NCBI GenBank assembly: GCA_023134955.1 | Contig: JAGLUC010000055.1 | Location: 1 to 16,766 of the forward strand | Reading direction: 5' to 3' | DNA from: Methylococcales bacterium | Lineage (GTDB): Bacteria > Pseudomonadota > Gammaproteobacteria > Methylococcales > Methylomonadaceae | Length of the DNA stretch: 16,766 nt | Shown: piece after piece, positions 1 to 8,824 of the stretch | Layout: every line of letters starts with the position of its first letter | Position numbering within the stretch: position 1 is the stretch's first letter | Position numbers and translations under genes: made by a program | Notes under the pieces: model-generated | What the model saw: the letters and a program-made list of their open reading frames with translations, nothing else | Database searches by the model: none | Told to the model about the DNA's origin: nothing

Positions 1-2405
1 ATACCGCTGTTTATGACACCATTGTACGGATGGCACAGCCTTTTTCCATGCGTTATATGTTGATTGATGGACAGGGTAACTTTGGTTCGGTTGACGGTGA
101 TTCCCCCGCAGCCATGCGTTATACAGAAGTGCGGATGGCAAAGATTTCACACCAAATTTTAGCGGATCTTGATAAAGAAACGGTTGATTTTGTAGCTAAC
201 TATGATGAGTCTGAGTCAGAGCCATCGGTGATGCCAACCAGAATACCGACACTGTTAGTGAACGGATCTTCTGGTATTGCCGTTGGAATGGCAACAAATA
301 TACCACCACATAGTATTTCTGAAGTGATTGGGGCGTGTCTGGCACTGATTAATAACCCTGAGACCACTATCCCTGAATTAATGCAGCATTTACCAGGGCC
401 TGACTTCCCTACGGCTGGGTTTATCAATGGTGCTTCGGGGATTTATGAGGCTTATATGACGGGTAGAGGGCGTATTCATTTGCGTTCACGCTGTCATTTT
501 GAAGATAGAGGCGAGGGTCGTCAGTCAATTATTGTCACTGAGCTACCTTATCAGGTGAATAAAGCACGATTACTGGAAAAAATAGCGGAGATGGTTAAAG
601 ACGCTAAATTAGACGGTATTACGGGCTTGCGTGATGAGTCTGATAAAGATGGTATGCGTATGGTGATTGAATTACGCAGAGGTGAAGTGGCAGAGGTTGT
701 GTTAAACAACCTTTATAAACAAACGCAGTTACAGACTGTTTTTGGTATCAATATGGTGGCTATTCGTGATGGTCAGCCTTATTGCATGAATCTTAAAGAG
801 ATTCTGACAGCGTTTATTAATCATCGCCGTGAAATTGTAACCCGTAGAACCATTTATTTGTTGCGTAAAGCACGAGAGAGAGCGCACGTTTTAGAAGGCT
901 TGGCGATTGCTTTGGCTAATATTGATGAAATGATTGAGTTAATCAAAACATCAGCAAACCCTGCAGAAGCAAAACAAAGATTGTTGGATAAAGACTGGAA
1001 TCTTGGCTTGGTTGCAGCCTTATTAGAAAATGCAGAAGCCGACCGTACCAGACCAGAGGCTTTATCTATAGAATTTGGCGCACATGATGATTTGTATAAA
1101 TTATCAGAAGCACAAGCGCAGGCTATTCTTGATTTACGCTTACATCGTTTAACAGGGCTAGAACAAGAAAAGATTGTTAAAGAATATAAAGAATTACTTG
1201 AATTAATTGATGGTTATTTAGAAATTCTAGGCAGTGATGTACGTTTGATGGAAGTCATTCGTGAAGAATTAAATGAAATTAAACAGCAATACTCGGATGA
1301 GCGACGTACTGAAATATTGCAGGATCACGTCAACTTATCAGCCGAGGATTTAATCACTGAAGAGGATATGGTGGTCACCATGTCTCATGAAGGCTATGTT
1401 AAATCACAACCGTTAGATGATTATAAAGCACAGCGACGAGGTGGACGTGGTAAATCAGCCACCGCTACAAAAGAACAGGATTTTGTTGAAAAACTGATTA
1501 TTGCTAATACTCACGATACTATTTTATGTTTTTCATCAGCAGGTAAAGTGTACTGGTTAAAAGTGTTTCATTTACCGGTGGCGAGTCGTGGTTCTCGTGG
1601 TAAACCTTTTGTTAATTTATTGCCTTTGGAAAAAGGTGAGAAAATAAACGCCATGTTGACAATACGTGAATACAGCGACGATAAATTTATTTTTATGGCG
1701 ACTGCGTCAGGAACGGTCAAGAAAACGCCATTAAAAGAATTTGAAAGACAGCGTTCAAACGGTAAAATCGCCATTGATTTGCGTGAGAATGACACTTTGG
1801 TGGGTGTGGCTGTAACAGATGGTCAACAAAATGTTTTACTCTTTAGTAGTTCAGGTAAAGCCAACTGTTTTAATGAAACCGATGTACGCTCTATGGGTAG
1901 AACTGCGATGGGTGTGCGGGGAATTAAGTTAAAGCCAGAGCATGAAGTGATTTCTTTAATCATTGCTGATGAAGGCATGGTGTTAAATATCACTGAAAAT
2001 GGCTACGGCAAAAGAACTCGTCTTGAAGAGTTTACCCAGCACAAACGAGGTGGACAGGGCATGATTGCCATCAAAACCTCAGAGCGTAATGGTGCGGTTG
2101 TTGGTGCAATATTGGTTAATGATACAGATGAAATTATGTTAATTACCAGTGGCGGTGTATTGGTTAGAACGCGGGTGAATGAAATTTCAGTGGTCGGACG
2201 TAATACTCAAGGTGTTCGGGTTATTCGCCTTGATAAGAAAGAAAAAGTGGTTGGAGTGGATCGTGTCGATGGCTTATCTGATGAAGATGAAGATGAAGTT
2301 GATGAGGATTTAGATGAACAATCAGCCAATGAAATAGATCAGGCTGATACAAATACACCCGATGCTGATAATGCATCAGAAGATAATAATTTAGAAGACG
2401 AGTAA
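1..2405 (+). CDS. gyrA: DNA gyrase subunit A, C-terminal ~800 residues (5' end outside window)
   Basis: Subunit A of the A2B2 type II topoisomerase that introduces negative supercoils; it cleaves and rejoins DNA through an active-site tyrosine. The reading frame is already open at base 3, so the gene begins upstream; the first in-window ATG (base 30) is internal. Seen: the first complete codon (3-5, Thr) aligns with E. coli position 83 of the quinolone region and Asp follows at position 87 (bases 15-17). The catalytic tyrosine lies in AAMRYTEVRMAKI (codon 120-122). The breakage-reunion domain contains NGSSGIAVGMATNIPPH and DESDKDGMR. The C-terminal beta-pinwheel begins around the GyrA box QRRGGRG (bases 1431-1451) needed for DNA wrapping. 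The last ~45 residues are very acidic (Asp/Glu-rich), as in E. coli GyrA. Similarity to E. coli GyrA is strong throughout. The stop is 2 nt before serC, implying co-transcription. Confidence 0.98.
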   Translation, partial: TAVYDTIVRMAQPFSMRYMLIDGQGNFGSVDGDSPAAMRYTEVRMAKISHQILADLDKETVDFVANYDESESEPSVMPTRIPTLLVNGSSGIAVGMATNIPPHSISEVIGACLALINNPETTIPELMQHLPGPDFPTAGFINGASGIYEAYMTGRGRIHLRSRCHFEDRGEGRQSIIVTELPYQVNKARLLEKIAEMVKDAKLDGITGLRDESDKDGMRMVIELRRGEVAEVVLNNLYKQTQLQTVFGINMVAIRDGQPYCMNLKEILTAFINHRREIVTRRTIYLLRKARERAHVLEGLAIALANIDEMIELIKTSANPAEAKQRLLDKDWNLGLVAALLENAEADRTRPEALSIEFGAHDDLYKLSEAQAQAILDLRLHRLTGLEQEKIVKEYKELLELIDGYLEILGSDVRLMEVIREELNEIKQQYSDERRTEILQDHVNLSAEDLITEEDMVVTMSHEGYVKSQPLDDYKAQRRGGRGKSATATKEQDFVEKLIIANTHDTILCFSSAGKVYWLKVFHLPVASRGSRGKPFVNLLPLEKGEKINAMLTIREYSDDKFIFMATASGTVKKTPLKEFERQRSNGKIAIDLRENDTLVGVAVTDGQQNVLLFSSSGKANCFNETDVRSMGRTAMGVRGIKLKPEHEVISLIIADEGMVLNITENGYGKRTRLEEFTQHKRGGQGMIAIKTSERNGAVVGAILVNDTDEIMLITSGGVLVRTRVNEISVVGRNTQGVRVIRLDKKEKVVGVDRVDGLSDEDEDEVDEDLDEQSANEIDQADTNTPDADNASEDNNLEDE

Positions 2406-2407
2406 AA

Positions 2408-3490
2408 ATGAGCAGAATTTTTAATTTTAGTGCGGGGCCATCAACATTACCTGAATCAGTTTTATTGCAAGCCAAAGAGGAACTTTTAGATTGGCGTGGC
2501 ACAGGTATGTCAGTGATGGAAATGAGTCATCGTGGTAAAGAATTTTTGTCAATTGCTGAGGAGTTAAAAAGCGATTTGATAGATCTTCTTGATATACCTG
2601 ATAATTACAAAGTGCTGTTTTTACAAGGCGGTGCGACAGGTCAGTTTGCAGCTATTCCTCAGAATATTTTGCAAGGCAAAGATAAAGCCTGTTATGTCAA
2701 TACAGGTGCCTGGTCTGCAAAGGCGATTAAAGAAGCTAAAAAGTATTGTGATGTTCTGGTTTCTGCTGATGCTAAAGACTCTAACTTTACCAGTATTCCT
2801 GATTATTCAGCCTGGAATGTGGACAGAGAAGCAGCTTATTTACACTATACCGATAATGAGACTATTCACGGTGTAGAATTTCAGGATGTGCCTGATTTTG
2901 GTGATATACCTTTAGTCTGCGATATGTCCTCAAATATTTTGTCACGCTCTGTTGATATTAGTAAATTTGGCATTGTTTATGCAGGATCACAGAAAAATAT
3001 GGGACCTGCTGGAGTGACAGTGGTGATCGTTCGTGATGACCTGATTGGAAATGCAGAAAAAAGTATTGCCTCTGTGTTTGATTATGATCAGCAAGATAAC
3101 AATGGTTCAATGTTAAATACGCCTGCAACTTATAACTGGTACTTGGTTGGTTTGGTGTTGAAGTGGGTAAAACAATCGGGTGGCATTGCGGCTATGCAAC
3201 AGCATAATCGAGCCAAGGCTGATAAGTTATATCAAGCAATTGAGCAATCTGCCTTATATTCTAATCCAGTAGAAAAAACTGTTCGTTCCAGAATGAACGT
3301 GCCTTTTGTTTTAGCAAATGCTGAATTAGATAAAGAGTTTTTAAAGCTTGCCAGTGAGCGAGGGTTAAGTTCATTAAAAGGTCATCGCTCTGTGGGCGGT
3401 ATGCGTGCAAGTATTTATAATGCCATGCCTGAACAAGGTGTAAATGCTTTAATTGATTTTATGGCAGAATTTGAAAAAAATCACGGCTAG
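2408..3490 (+). CDS. serC: Phosphoserine aminotransferase
   Basis: PLP enzyme (class V aminotransferase) converting 3-phosphohydroxypyruvate plus glutamate to O-phosphoserine in serine synthesis; in gammaproteobacteria it also serves pyridoxal phosphate synthesis. Its 360 residues match the usual ~360. Seen: N-terminal IFNFSAGPSTLP, SHRGKEF, the glycine loop GGATGQFAA, and the PLP lysine K196 in AGSQKNMGPAG. C-terminal SRMNVPF and KGHRSVGGMRASIYNAMP are hallmark SerC strings. The ATG lies 2 nt after the gyrA stop with only a weak ribosome site inside the gyrA end, so translation is probably coupled to gyrA. A 211-nt gap holding a palindromic repeat separates it from pheA. Confidence 0.97.
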   Translation: MSRIFNFSAGPSTLPESVLLQAKEELLDWRGTGMSVMEMSHRGKEFLSIAEELKSDLIDLLDIPDNYKVLFLQGGATGQFAAIPQNILQGKDKACYVNTGAWSAKAIKEAKKYCDVLVSADAKDSNFTSIPDYSAWNVDREAAYLHYTDNETIHGVEFQDVPDFGDIPLVCDMSSNILSRSVDISKFGIVYAGSQKNMGPAGVTVVIVRDDLIGNAEKSIASVFDYDQQDNNGSMLNTPATYNWYLVGLVLKWVKQSGGIAAMQQHNRAKADKLYQAIEQSALYSNPVEKTVRSRMNVPFVLANAELDKEFLKLASERGLSSLKGHRSVGGMRASIYNAMPEQGVNALIDFMAEFEKNHG

Positions 3491-3565
3491 TGAAATAAGT
3501 CAATTAAAACGAGAGGATACAAAAAACATTTTTGTTGGTTTTAAGACGGTTATTTAGTGAAAACC

Positions 3566-3620
3566 TGGAAGTGAGGCTTTAGCCTCGCCCGATTCATGCG
3601 AGACTAAAGCCTCACTTCCA
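3566..3620. repeat. Palindromic intergenic repeat, 22-bp arms
   Basis: In the serC-pheA gap, an arm at 3566-3587 is the reverse complement of 3599-3620 at 21 of 22 positions, with an 11-nt loop. The single mismatch is C3583 against A3603. Each arm contains a smaller near-palindrome around a TTTA/TAAA core (GAGGC-TTTA-GCCTC in the left arm). There is no T-tract after the right arm, so it is not a typical intrinsic terminator. It looks like a dispersed REP- or MITE-like unit; that reading is inference. Confidence 0.8.
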
Positions 3621-3701
3621 AAGCCATTTATGAATTAAGAAGAGCTGTTTTTCTTGTTTGTGGCTAGTGTGAAAATAAGTAAAAAGGCGTTATAAATAGT
3701 A

Positions 3702-4787
3702 ATGACAGAGATAATCCCACTTTCAGAATTAAGAGATAAAATTGATAAAATTGATGCTCAAATACTTGAGTTAATCAATCAGCGTGCCATTTGTGCAATG
3801 GAAGTGGCTAAAACGAAAGTTTCTGAAGGTGAAACGGGTACTTTTTATCGACCCGACAGAGAAGCCTTGGTTTTACGCCGAATTAAAGAGTTAAACCCAG
3901 GACCATTAACGGATGAAACGACAGCGCGTTTTTTTAGAGAATTAATGTCATCTTGTTTGGCTTTAGAAAAACCATTGGAAGTGGCTTTTTTAGGGCCGGA
4001 AGGTACTTTTACACAACAAGCCTCATTTAAACATTTTGGGCAGGCTGTTAAAACAATTCCTGTTACAACCATTGATGATATTTTTACAGAAGTTGAAAAT
4101 CAACACTGTCAGTTTGGTGTTGTTCCCGTAGAAAATTCAACTGAAGGAGTGATTACTCATACGCTTGATCGCTTTATTAGCTCCTCATTAAAAATTTGTG
4201 GTGAAGTTGAAATTAGAGTGCATCATAACTTAATGGGGCATGTGGAAAAGTTATCAGACATTACAGAAATCTTTTCACATCAACAATCATTGGCGCAATG
4301 TAGACAGTGGCTAGATATACATTTACCTCATGTCGTCCGTACAGCAGTGAGCAGTAATGCAGAAGCCGCTCGACTAGCCTCTGAAAGTGATAATAAAATG
4401 GCAATTGCAGGCGAGGTGGCGGCTAATTTATATGGCTTAAATATTCTTAAAAATAATATTGAAGACGAATCTAATAATACCACGCGATTTATCATCATTG
4501 GTCAGCAAGAACCCGTATCAACGGGGTTAGATAAAACATCACTATTAGTTTCTACAGGTAATCATTCAGGCTCTTTACATAAAATTCTTCAGCCTTTTGC
4601 AAATCATGACATCAGCATGTCGCATATTGAATCCAGACCCTCTAAGCAAGGGTTGTGGGAGTATGTTTTTTTTATAGATATTAATGGGCATAAAGATGAT
4701 GATAATGTTGCCAAAGCATTAAAATCATTAGCAGAAAATGTCAGTATGTTAAATATATTAGGCTCATACCCTAAAGCGGTTATTTAG
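3702..4787 (+). CDS. pheA: Bifunctional chorismate mutase / prephenate dehydratase (P-protein)
   Basis: Converts chorismate to prephenate and then phenylpyruvate, the committed route to phenylalanine. Its 361 residues fit the family. Domains: AroQ-type chorismate mutase at ~1-90 (LSELRDKIDKIDAQILELINQR); prephenate dehydratase at ~93-268 (AFLGPEGTFTQQA, VVPVENSTEGVI, and the catalytic TRF at 261-263); C-terminal ACT domain at ~278-355 with ESRP (310-313), the element associated with feedback binding of phenylalanine. The best Shine-Dalgarno-like bases (AGG near 3686) are about 14 nt from the ATG, so initiation is weak or depends on upstream translation. Allosteric inhibition by Phe is expected from the ACT domain but cannot be shown from sequence. 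Confidence 0.97.
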   Translation: MTEIIPLSELRDKIDKIDAQILELINQRAICAMEVAKTKVSEGETGTFYRPDREALVLRRIKELNPGPLTDETTARFFRELMSSCLALEKPLEVAFLGPEGTFTQQASFKHFGQAVKTIPVTTIDDIFTEVENQHCQFGVVPVENSTEGVITHTLDRFISSSLKICGEVEIRVHHNLMGHVEKLSDITEIFSHQQSLAQCRQWLDIHLPHVVRTAVSSNAEAARLASESDNKMAIAGEVAANLYGLNILKNNIEDESNNTTRFIIIGQQEPVSTGLDKTSLLVSTGNHSGSLHKILQPFANHDISMSHIESRPSKQGLWEYVFFIDINGHKDDDNVAKALKSLAENVSMLNILGSYPKAVI

Positions 4788-4818
4788 ATTAAGCTTTTAT
4801 CGCCCACACTCTACTTAT

Positions 4819-5934
4819 ATGAATAACACCAACACTATTTTTAAACTTGCTGTGCAAGGTGTACAGCAGCTTGTTCCTTATACCCCAGGAAAACCTGTTG
4901 AAGAACTAGAGCGTGAATTAGGCTTAAGCAAAATTGTTAAATTGGCTTCAAATGAAAATCCATTGGGTCCTGGCTTAAAAGTTCAGCAAGCGATTAAAAA
5001 CACAATAGCCGAATTGTCACGTTACCCGGATGGTAATGGATTTAATTTAAAACAAGCCTTATCGGAAAAACTCAATGTAACATTAGAGCAAATTACCTTA
5101 GGCAATGGCTCTAATGAAATTTTAGAATTATTGGCGCGTACTTTTTTAACACCTGAGCATGAGGTGGTTTTTTCGCAACATGCTTTTGCAGTGTATCCTC
5201 TGGTAACACAAGCAGTAGGAGCAACAGCACGAGTCGCACCTGCATTAAATTACGGGCATGATTTAAAGGCTATGTTGACATTGGTTAATGATAAGACTCG
5301 CTTGGTTTTTATTGCTAATCCAAATAACCCAACAGGGACTTTATTAGCTAGCGATGAATTACAGGCATTTATTAATGCCTTACCTGAAACGGTTATTTGT
5401 GTGCTGGATGAAGCTTATTTTGAGTTTGTAGATCAGCAGAATAGAGCAGATTCAATTGCCTGGCTGGAAAAATATCCTAATTTAGTGATTACCCGGACTT
5501 TTTCCAAAGCGTATGGCTTGGCTGGATTACGAGTAGGCTACAGTTTGTCATCCACTACTATTGCCGATTTACTCAATAGAGTTCGCCAGCCTTTTAATAA
5601 TAATATGCTGGCTTTAGCTGCGGCCACAGCAGCATTAGCAGATGATGAGTATTTGGCAGAAACGCTTGAATTGAATCATCAAGGCATGGCTCAATTAACC
5701 CAGGCATTTACTAAGCTTGATTTATCATGGATTCCTTCGTCAGGTAATTTTGTATCGGTTGATTTAAAACAAACAGCCATGCCTATTTATGAGGCACTGC
5801 TTAAGAAAGGTGTCATTGTCCGTCCTGTTGGCGTGTATGAAATGCCTGGTTTTTTGCGGATAAGTATTGGAACTAAAGAAGAAAATCAGTTGTTTATTGA
5901 CGCATTGATTGATGTATTGAGTAACTTAAAATAA
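4819..5934 (+). CDS. hisC: Histidinol-phosphate / aromatic aminotransferase (HisC2 type)
   Basis: Fold-type I PLP aminotransferase, 371 residues, typical of HisC. Seen: KLASNENPLGPG (41-52), the substrate/PLP loop ANPNNPTGT (166-174), DEAYFEF around D197, and the PLP-binding lysine K230 in TRTFSKAYGLAGLRVGY. The N-terminus (GVQQLVPYTPGKP) resembles Pseudomonas HisC2 closely enough to support this ATG, although no clear Shine-Dalgarno precedes it. It lies between pheA and tyrA rather than in a his operon, so it probably transaminates phenylpyruvate, hydroxyphenylpyruvate or prephenate, perhaps as well as histidinol phosphate. Substrate range is inference from position. Tandem TAA stops end the gene 3 nt before tyrA-aroA. 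Confidence 0.93.
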   Translation: MNNTNTIFKLAVQGVQQLVPYTPGKPVEELERELGLSKIVKLASNENPLGPGLKVQQAIKNTIAELSRYPDGNGFNLKQALSEKLNVTLEQITLGNGSNEILELLARTFLTPEHEVVFSQHAFAVYPLVTQAVGATARVAPALNYGHDLKAMLTLVNDKTRLVFIANPNNPTGTLLASDELQAFINALPETVICVLDEAYFEFVDQQNRADSIAWLEKYPNLVITRTFSKAYGLAGLRVGYSLSSTTIADLLNRVRQPFNNNMLALAAATAALADDEYLAETLELNHQGMAQLTQAFTKLDLSWIPSSGNFVSVDLKQTAMPIYEALLKKGVIVRPVGVYEMPGFLRISIGTKEENQLFIDALIDVLSNLK

Positions 5935-5937
5935 TAA

Positions 5938-8127
5938 ATGTTTAAAAAAATTTGTATTATTGGAGTGGGTTTAATTGGTGGATCAATTGCCAAAGCGGCT
6001 CGTGAAAAAGGATTAGCTCAAAATATTGTTGCTTTTGGTCGTCAGCAAGGTGTTGATAACTTGCGTAGAGCAAAGCAGTTGGGTGTGATCGATGAGTATT
6101 ATTTTGATATTAAGTCAGCAGTAAAAGATGCCGATTGTGTCATTATCACTACGCCTGTTGGGGCTATGGAGTCCATTCTTAGGCAGCTTAAACCTTTTTG
6201 GAATGAGCAGGCTTTGTATACTGATGCGGGGAGCACTAAAGGTAGTGTGATTGATGCGGTCAATGCTGTTTTTGATTATGTGCCTGCTAATTTTATTCCT
6301 GCACACCCTATTGCTGGAGCGGAAAAAAGTGGTGTAGAAGCGGCTAAGGCGGATTTATTTAGGGGTAAACGGTTAATTATCACCCCTGTTGATTCATCTT
6401 GTTCTCAAGCTGTCGATAAAACCATTAAATTTTGGCAAGCTATCGGCTCTAATATTTCAATTATGGATGTTGAGCACCATGATGCGGTGTTAGCAGCGAC
6501 TAGTCATCTGCCTCATATATTAGCTTTTTCCCTGGTTAATATGCTGGGGAAAAAGGATGAACAAGAAGAAATTTTTAAATATGCAGCGGGTGGTTTTAAA
6601 GACTTTACCCGCATTGCCTCCAGTGATCCAACCATGTGGCTGGATATTTGTATGGCGAATAAAAAACAAATAATTCCTTTAATTCAGCAATTAAAAACCG
6701 AGTTGAGTGGAATTGAACAAATGTTAACTGGTGATGAAAGTCAGCAGCTTTTTCAAACCTTTACGTATGCCAGGCAAGCCAGGCAGCGTTTTTTAAATCA
6801 ATTTGATAAAAATATGTCTCAATCCATAACCTTTAAAGTCCAGCCTGGTGGTAGTATGCGCGGTAAAATTCGTGTGCCAGGAGATAAGTCAATGTCTCAC
6901 CGTTCAATTATGTTGGGTTCTCTGGCAGAAGGAACAACTCATGTAACTGGATTTTTAAATGCAGACGATGCTTTGGCTACATTGCAAGCATTTCGAGCAA
7001 TGGGTGTAAAAATTGAAGGACCAGAGAATGATGAGGTCATTATTCATGGGGTGGGAAAACATGGTTTAAAAGCACCTAAAGATCCGTTATATTTGGGTAA
7101 TTCAGGCACTTCAATGCGTTTATTAAGCGGATTATTGGCAGGACAGAATTTTGATTCTGTATTAACAGGTGATGAGTCCTTGTCATCAAGACCGATGAAG
7201 CGGGTAACAGCGCCTTTGTTATCTATGGGGGCGCAGATTAAAACCCAGGATGATGGTACAGCACCAATATATATTACTGGTACAAGTGAATTAAAAGGTA
7301 TTAATTACCATATGCCGATGGCAAGTGCTCAGGTTAAATCTTGTTTGTTATTGGCAGGGATGTATGCTGATGGCGAAACGATAGTCACTGAACCAGCCCC
7401 TACTAGAGATCATACTGAAAGAATGCTGAATGGCTTTTCTTATCCAGTAAAGCGTGATGGTGCGGTCGCAACCATTAATTCTAAAGGTAAGTTAACTGCT
7501 TGTAATATTGACGTACCCAGTGATATTTCTTCGGCAGCTTTCTTTTTGGTTGCGGCTTCAATAGCAGCTGATTCAGATGTTACTTTAAAGCATGTCGGTA
7601 TTAATCCAACAAGAACAGGTATTATTGATATTTTACGCTTAATGGGTGCAAATATTGAGGTATTAAATGAGCGTATAGTGGGCGGTGAGCCTGTTGCAGA
7701 CTTACATGTGGTTTATAGTCAATTAAAAGGTATTGATATTCCTGAAGCACTTGTGCCTTTAGCTATTGATGAATTTCCAGTGTTATTTGTTGCTGCAGCT
7801 TGTGCTGAAGGACAAACACGTTTAACAGGTGCTAAAGAGTTGCGTGTTAAAGAGTGTGATCGTATTCAAGTAATGGCAGATGGTTTGCAACAATTAGGTG
7901 TAGATGCTCAACCAACAGAAGATGGCATGGTTATACAAGGTAAAACAATGGATTCAATCGGTGGAGGTGAGGTGTATTCACATGATGATCACCGAATTGC
8001 TATGTCATTTTCAATTGCAGGATTAAGAGCAACAGCAGCTATCACTATTCATGATTGTGAAAATGTGAATACCTCTTTTCCGGAATTTCGTGAGTTAGCA
8101 ACTAAATTAGGTTTAAATTTAACATGA
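5938..8127 (+). CDS. tyrA-aroA: Fused prephenate (or arogenate) dehydrogenase + EPSP synthase
   Basis: One 729-residue frame encodes two shikimate-pathway enzymes. Residues 1-~290 are TyrA: NAD(P)-binding GVGLIGGS (9-16) and the SHLPH motif (189-193) that carries the catalytic histidine; it oxidatively decarboxylates prephenate (or arogenate) toward tyrosine. Residues ~293-729 are EPSP synthase (shikimate-3-phosphate + PEP to EPSP): GDKSMSHR (315-322), GNSGTSMRL with Gly390, SSRPMKR, MASAQVKS, the catalytic D611-E612 in IDEFP, and DDHRIAMSF near the end. The EPSP synthase half resembles the Pseudomonas/CP4 (class II-like) branch more than E. coli AroA. An internal ATG (6814, residue 293) marks the junction but lacks a ribosome site, so I read a true fusion. 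The same fusion is known in Pseudomonas and Acinetobacter. Its stop overlaps the cmk start (ATGA). Confidence 0.95.
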   Translation: MFKKICIIGVGLIGGSIAKAAREKGLAQNIVAFGRQQGVDNLRRAKQLGVIDEYYFDIKSAVKDADCVIITTPVGAMESILRQLKPFWNEQALYTDAGSTKGSVIDAVNAVFDYVPANFIPAHPIAGAEKSGVEAAKADLFRGKRLIITPVDSSCSQAVDKTIKFWQAIGSNISIMDVEHHDAVLAATSHLPHILAFSLVNMLGKKDEQEEIFKYAAGGFKDFTRIASSDPTMWLDICMANKKQIIPLIQQLKTELSGIEQMLTGDESQQLFQTFTYARQARQRFLNQFDKNMSQSITFKVQPGGSMRGKIRVPGDKSMSHRSIMLGSLAEGTTHVTGFLNADDALATLQAFRAMGVKIEGPENDEVIIHGVGKHGLKAPKDPLYLGNSGTSMRLLSGLLAGQNFDSVLTGDESLSSRPMKRVTAPLLSMGAQIKTQDDGTAPIYITGTSELKGINYHMPMASAQVKSCLLLAGMYADGETIVTEPAPTRDHTERMLNGFSYPVKRDGAVATINSKGKLTACNIDVPSDISSAAFFLVAASIAADSDVTLKHVGINPTRTGIIDILRLMGANIEVLNERIVGGEPVADLHVVYSQLKGIDIPEALVPLAIDEFPVLFVAAACAEGQTRLTGAKELRVKECDRIQVMADGLQQLGVDAQPTEDGMVIQGKTMDSIGGGEVYSHDDHRIAMSFSIAGLRATAAITIHDCENVNTSFPEFRELATKLGLNLT

Positions 8128-8780
8128 GCATTCCAGTTTTAACCATTGATGGTCCGAGCGGTGCAGGTAAAGGCACTGTTAGTCGCGCTGTTGCAAAAAG
8201 CTTAGACTGGAATTATCTGGATAGTGGTTCTATTTATCGCTCTCTGGCGATTGCCGTATTAGAAAAACAAACTGATATTGAAGATGTTGATGCTGTAGTC
8301 GCTATTGCACAGGCTATGCAATTAGCATTTGAATGTGGTGATGAATTAGTGGTTAAGTTAGGTGGTGTTGATATTACCTCTAAATTAGCAACAGAAACCA
8401 CAGGAAATACAGCTTCAATTATCGCTGTATATCCTGAAGTGAGAGCGGTATTGTTACAAAAACAACGAGATTTTAAACAATTACCTGGGCTAGTTGCAGA
8501 TGGGCGCGATATGGGAACAGTTGTTTTTACTGAGGCAGCTAATAAAGTCTATTTAACAGCAAGTGCAAAAGAAAGAGGGAGTAGACGATATAAACAGTTG
8601 AAAGAAAAAGGAATTGATGCTAACCTTGAACTAATAACTAAAGAGATTGAAGCGCGTGATCAACGAGATCAGCAGCGTGCAACTGCGCCATTAAAAAAGG
8701 CGGAAGGTGCTCTTTATATAGATTCTTCTGACATGTCTATCGAACAAGTCATAGAAGAAGTGATAAATTTGGTTCAATAG
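8124..8780 (+). CDS. cmk: Cytidylate kinase
   Basis: Transfers phosphate from ATP to CMP/dCMP. It is 218 residues long, the normal size for bacterial short-type CMP kinase. Seen: P-loop GPSGAGKGT (10-18), the YLDSGSIYR nucleotide-binding region (31-39), DGRDMGTVVF (126-135), and the Arg/Asp-rich lid EARDQRDQQRATAPL. Its ATG overlaps the tyrA-aroA TGA (ATGA), which suggests translational coupling. A hairpin followed by a T-rich run begins 14 nt after the stop, so part of the long operon may end here before rpsA. The cmk-rpsA pairing is widespread in proteobacteria. Confidence 0.97.
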   Translation: MSIPVLTIDGPSGAGKGTVSRAVAKSLDWNYLDSGSIYRSLAIAVLEKQTDIEDVDAVVAIAQAMQLAFECGDELVVKLGGVDITSKLATETTGNTASIIAVYPEVRAVLLQKQRDFKQLPGLVADGRDMGTVVFTEAANKVYLTASAKERGSRRYKQLKEKGIDANLELITKEIEARDQRDQQRATAPLKKAEGALYIDSSDMSIEQVIEEVINLVQ

Positions 8781-8793
8781 AACCTTTTAGGTG

Positions 8794-8824
8794 GTCGTTT
8801 AGAATTTAAACGGCTTTGTTTTTA
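8794..8824 (+). terminator. Probable intrinsic terminator between cmk and rpsA
   Basis: An 8-bp stem (GTCGTTTA with TAAACGGC, one G-U pair) closes a 5-nt loop and is followed by TTTGTTTTT. The stem is modest, so termination may be partial, leaving rpsA with both read-through and its own promoter. Confidence 0.55.

Noticed and set aside
3526..3542. ACAAAAA/TTTTTGT inverted repeat after serC as a terminator
   Set aside because: The stem is all A/T except one pair and no GC-rich portion precedes a T-run, so termination is unlikely.
3547..3557. 11-nt match CGGTTATTTAG to the last codons of pheA (4777-4787)
   Set aside because: Matches of this length are expected many times by chance in a window of this size; no extension on either side.
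6814..8127. Separate aroA gene starting at the internal ATG
   Set aside because: No ribosome site precedes it and the frame is continuous with tyrA with no stop, as in known TyrA-AroA fusions.
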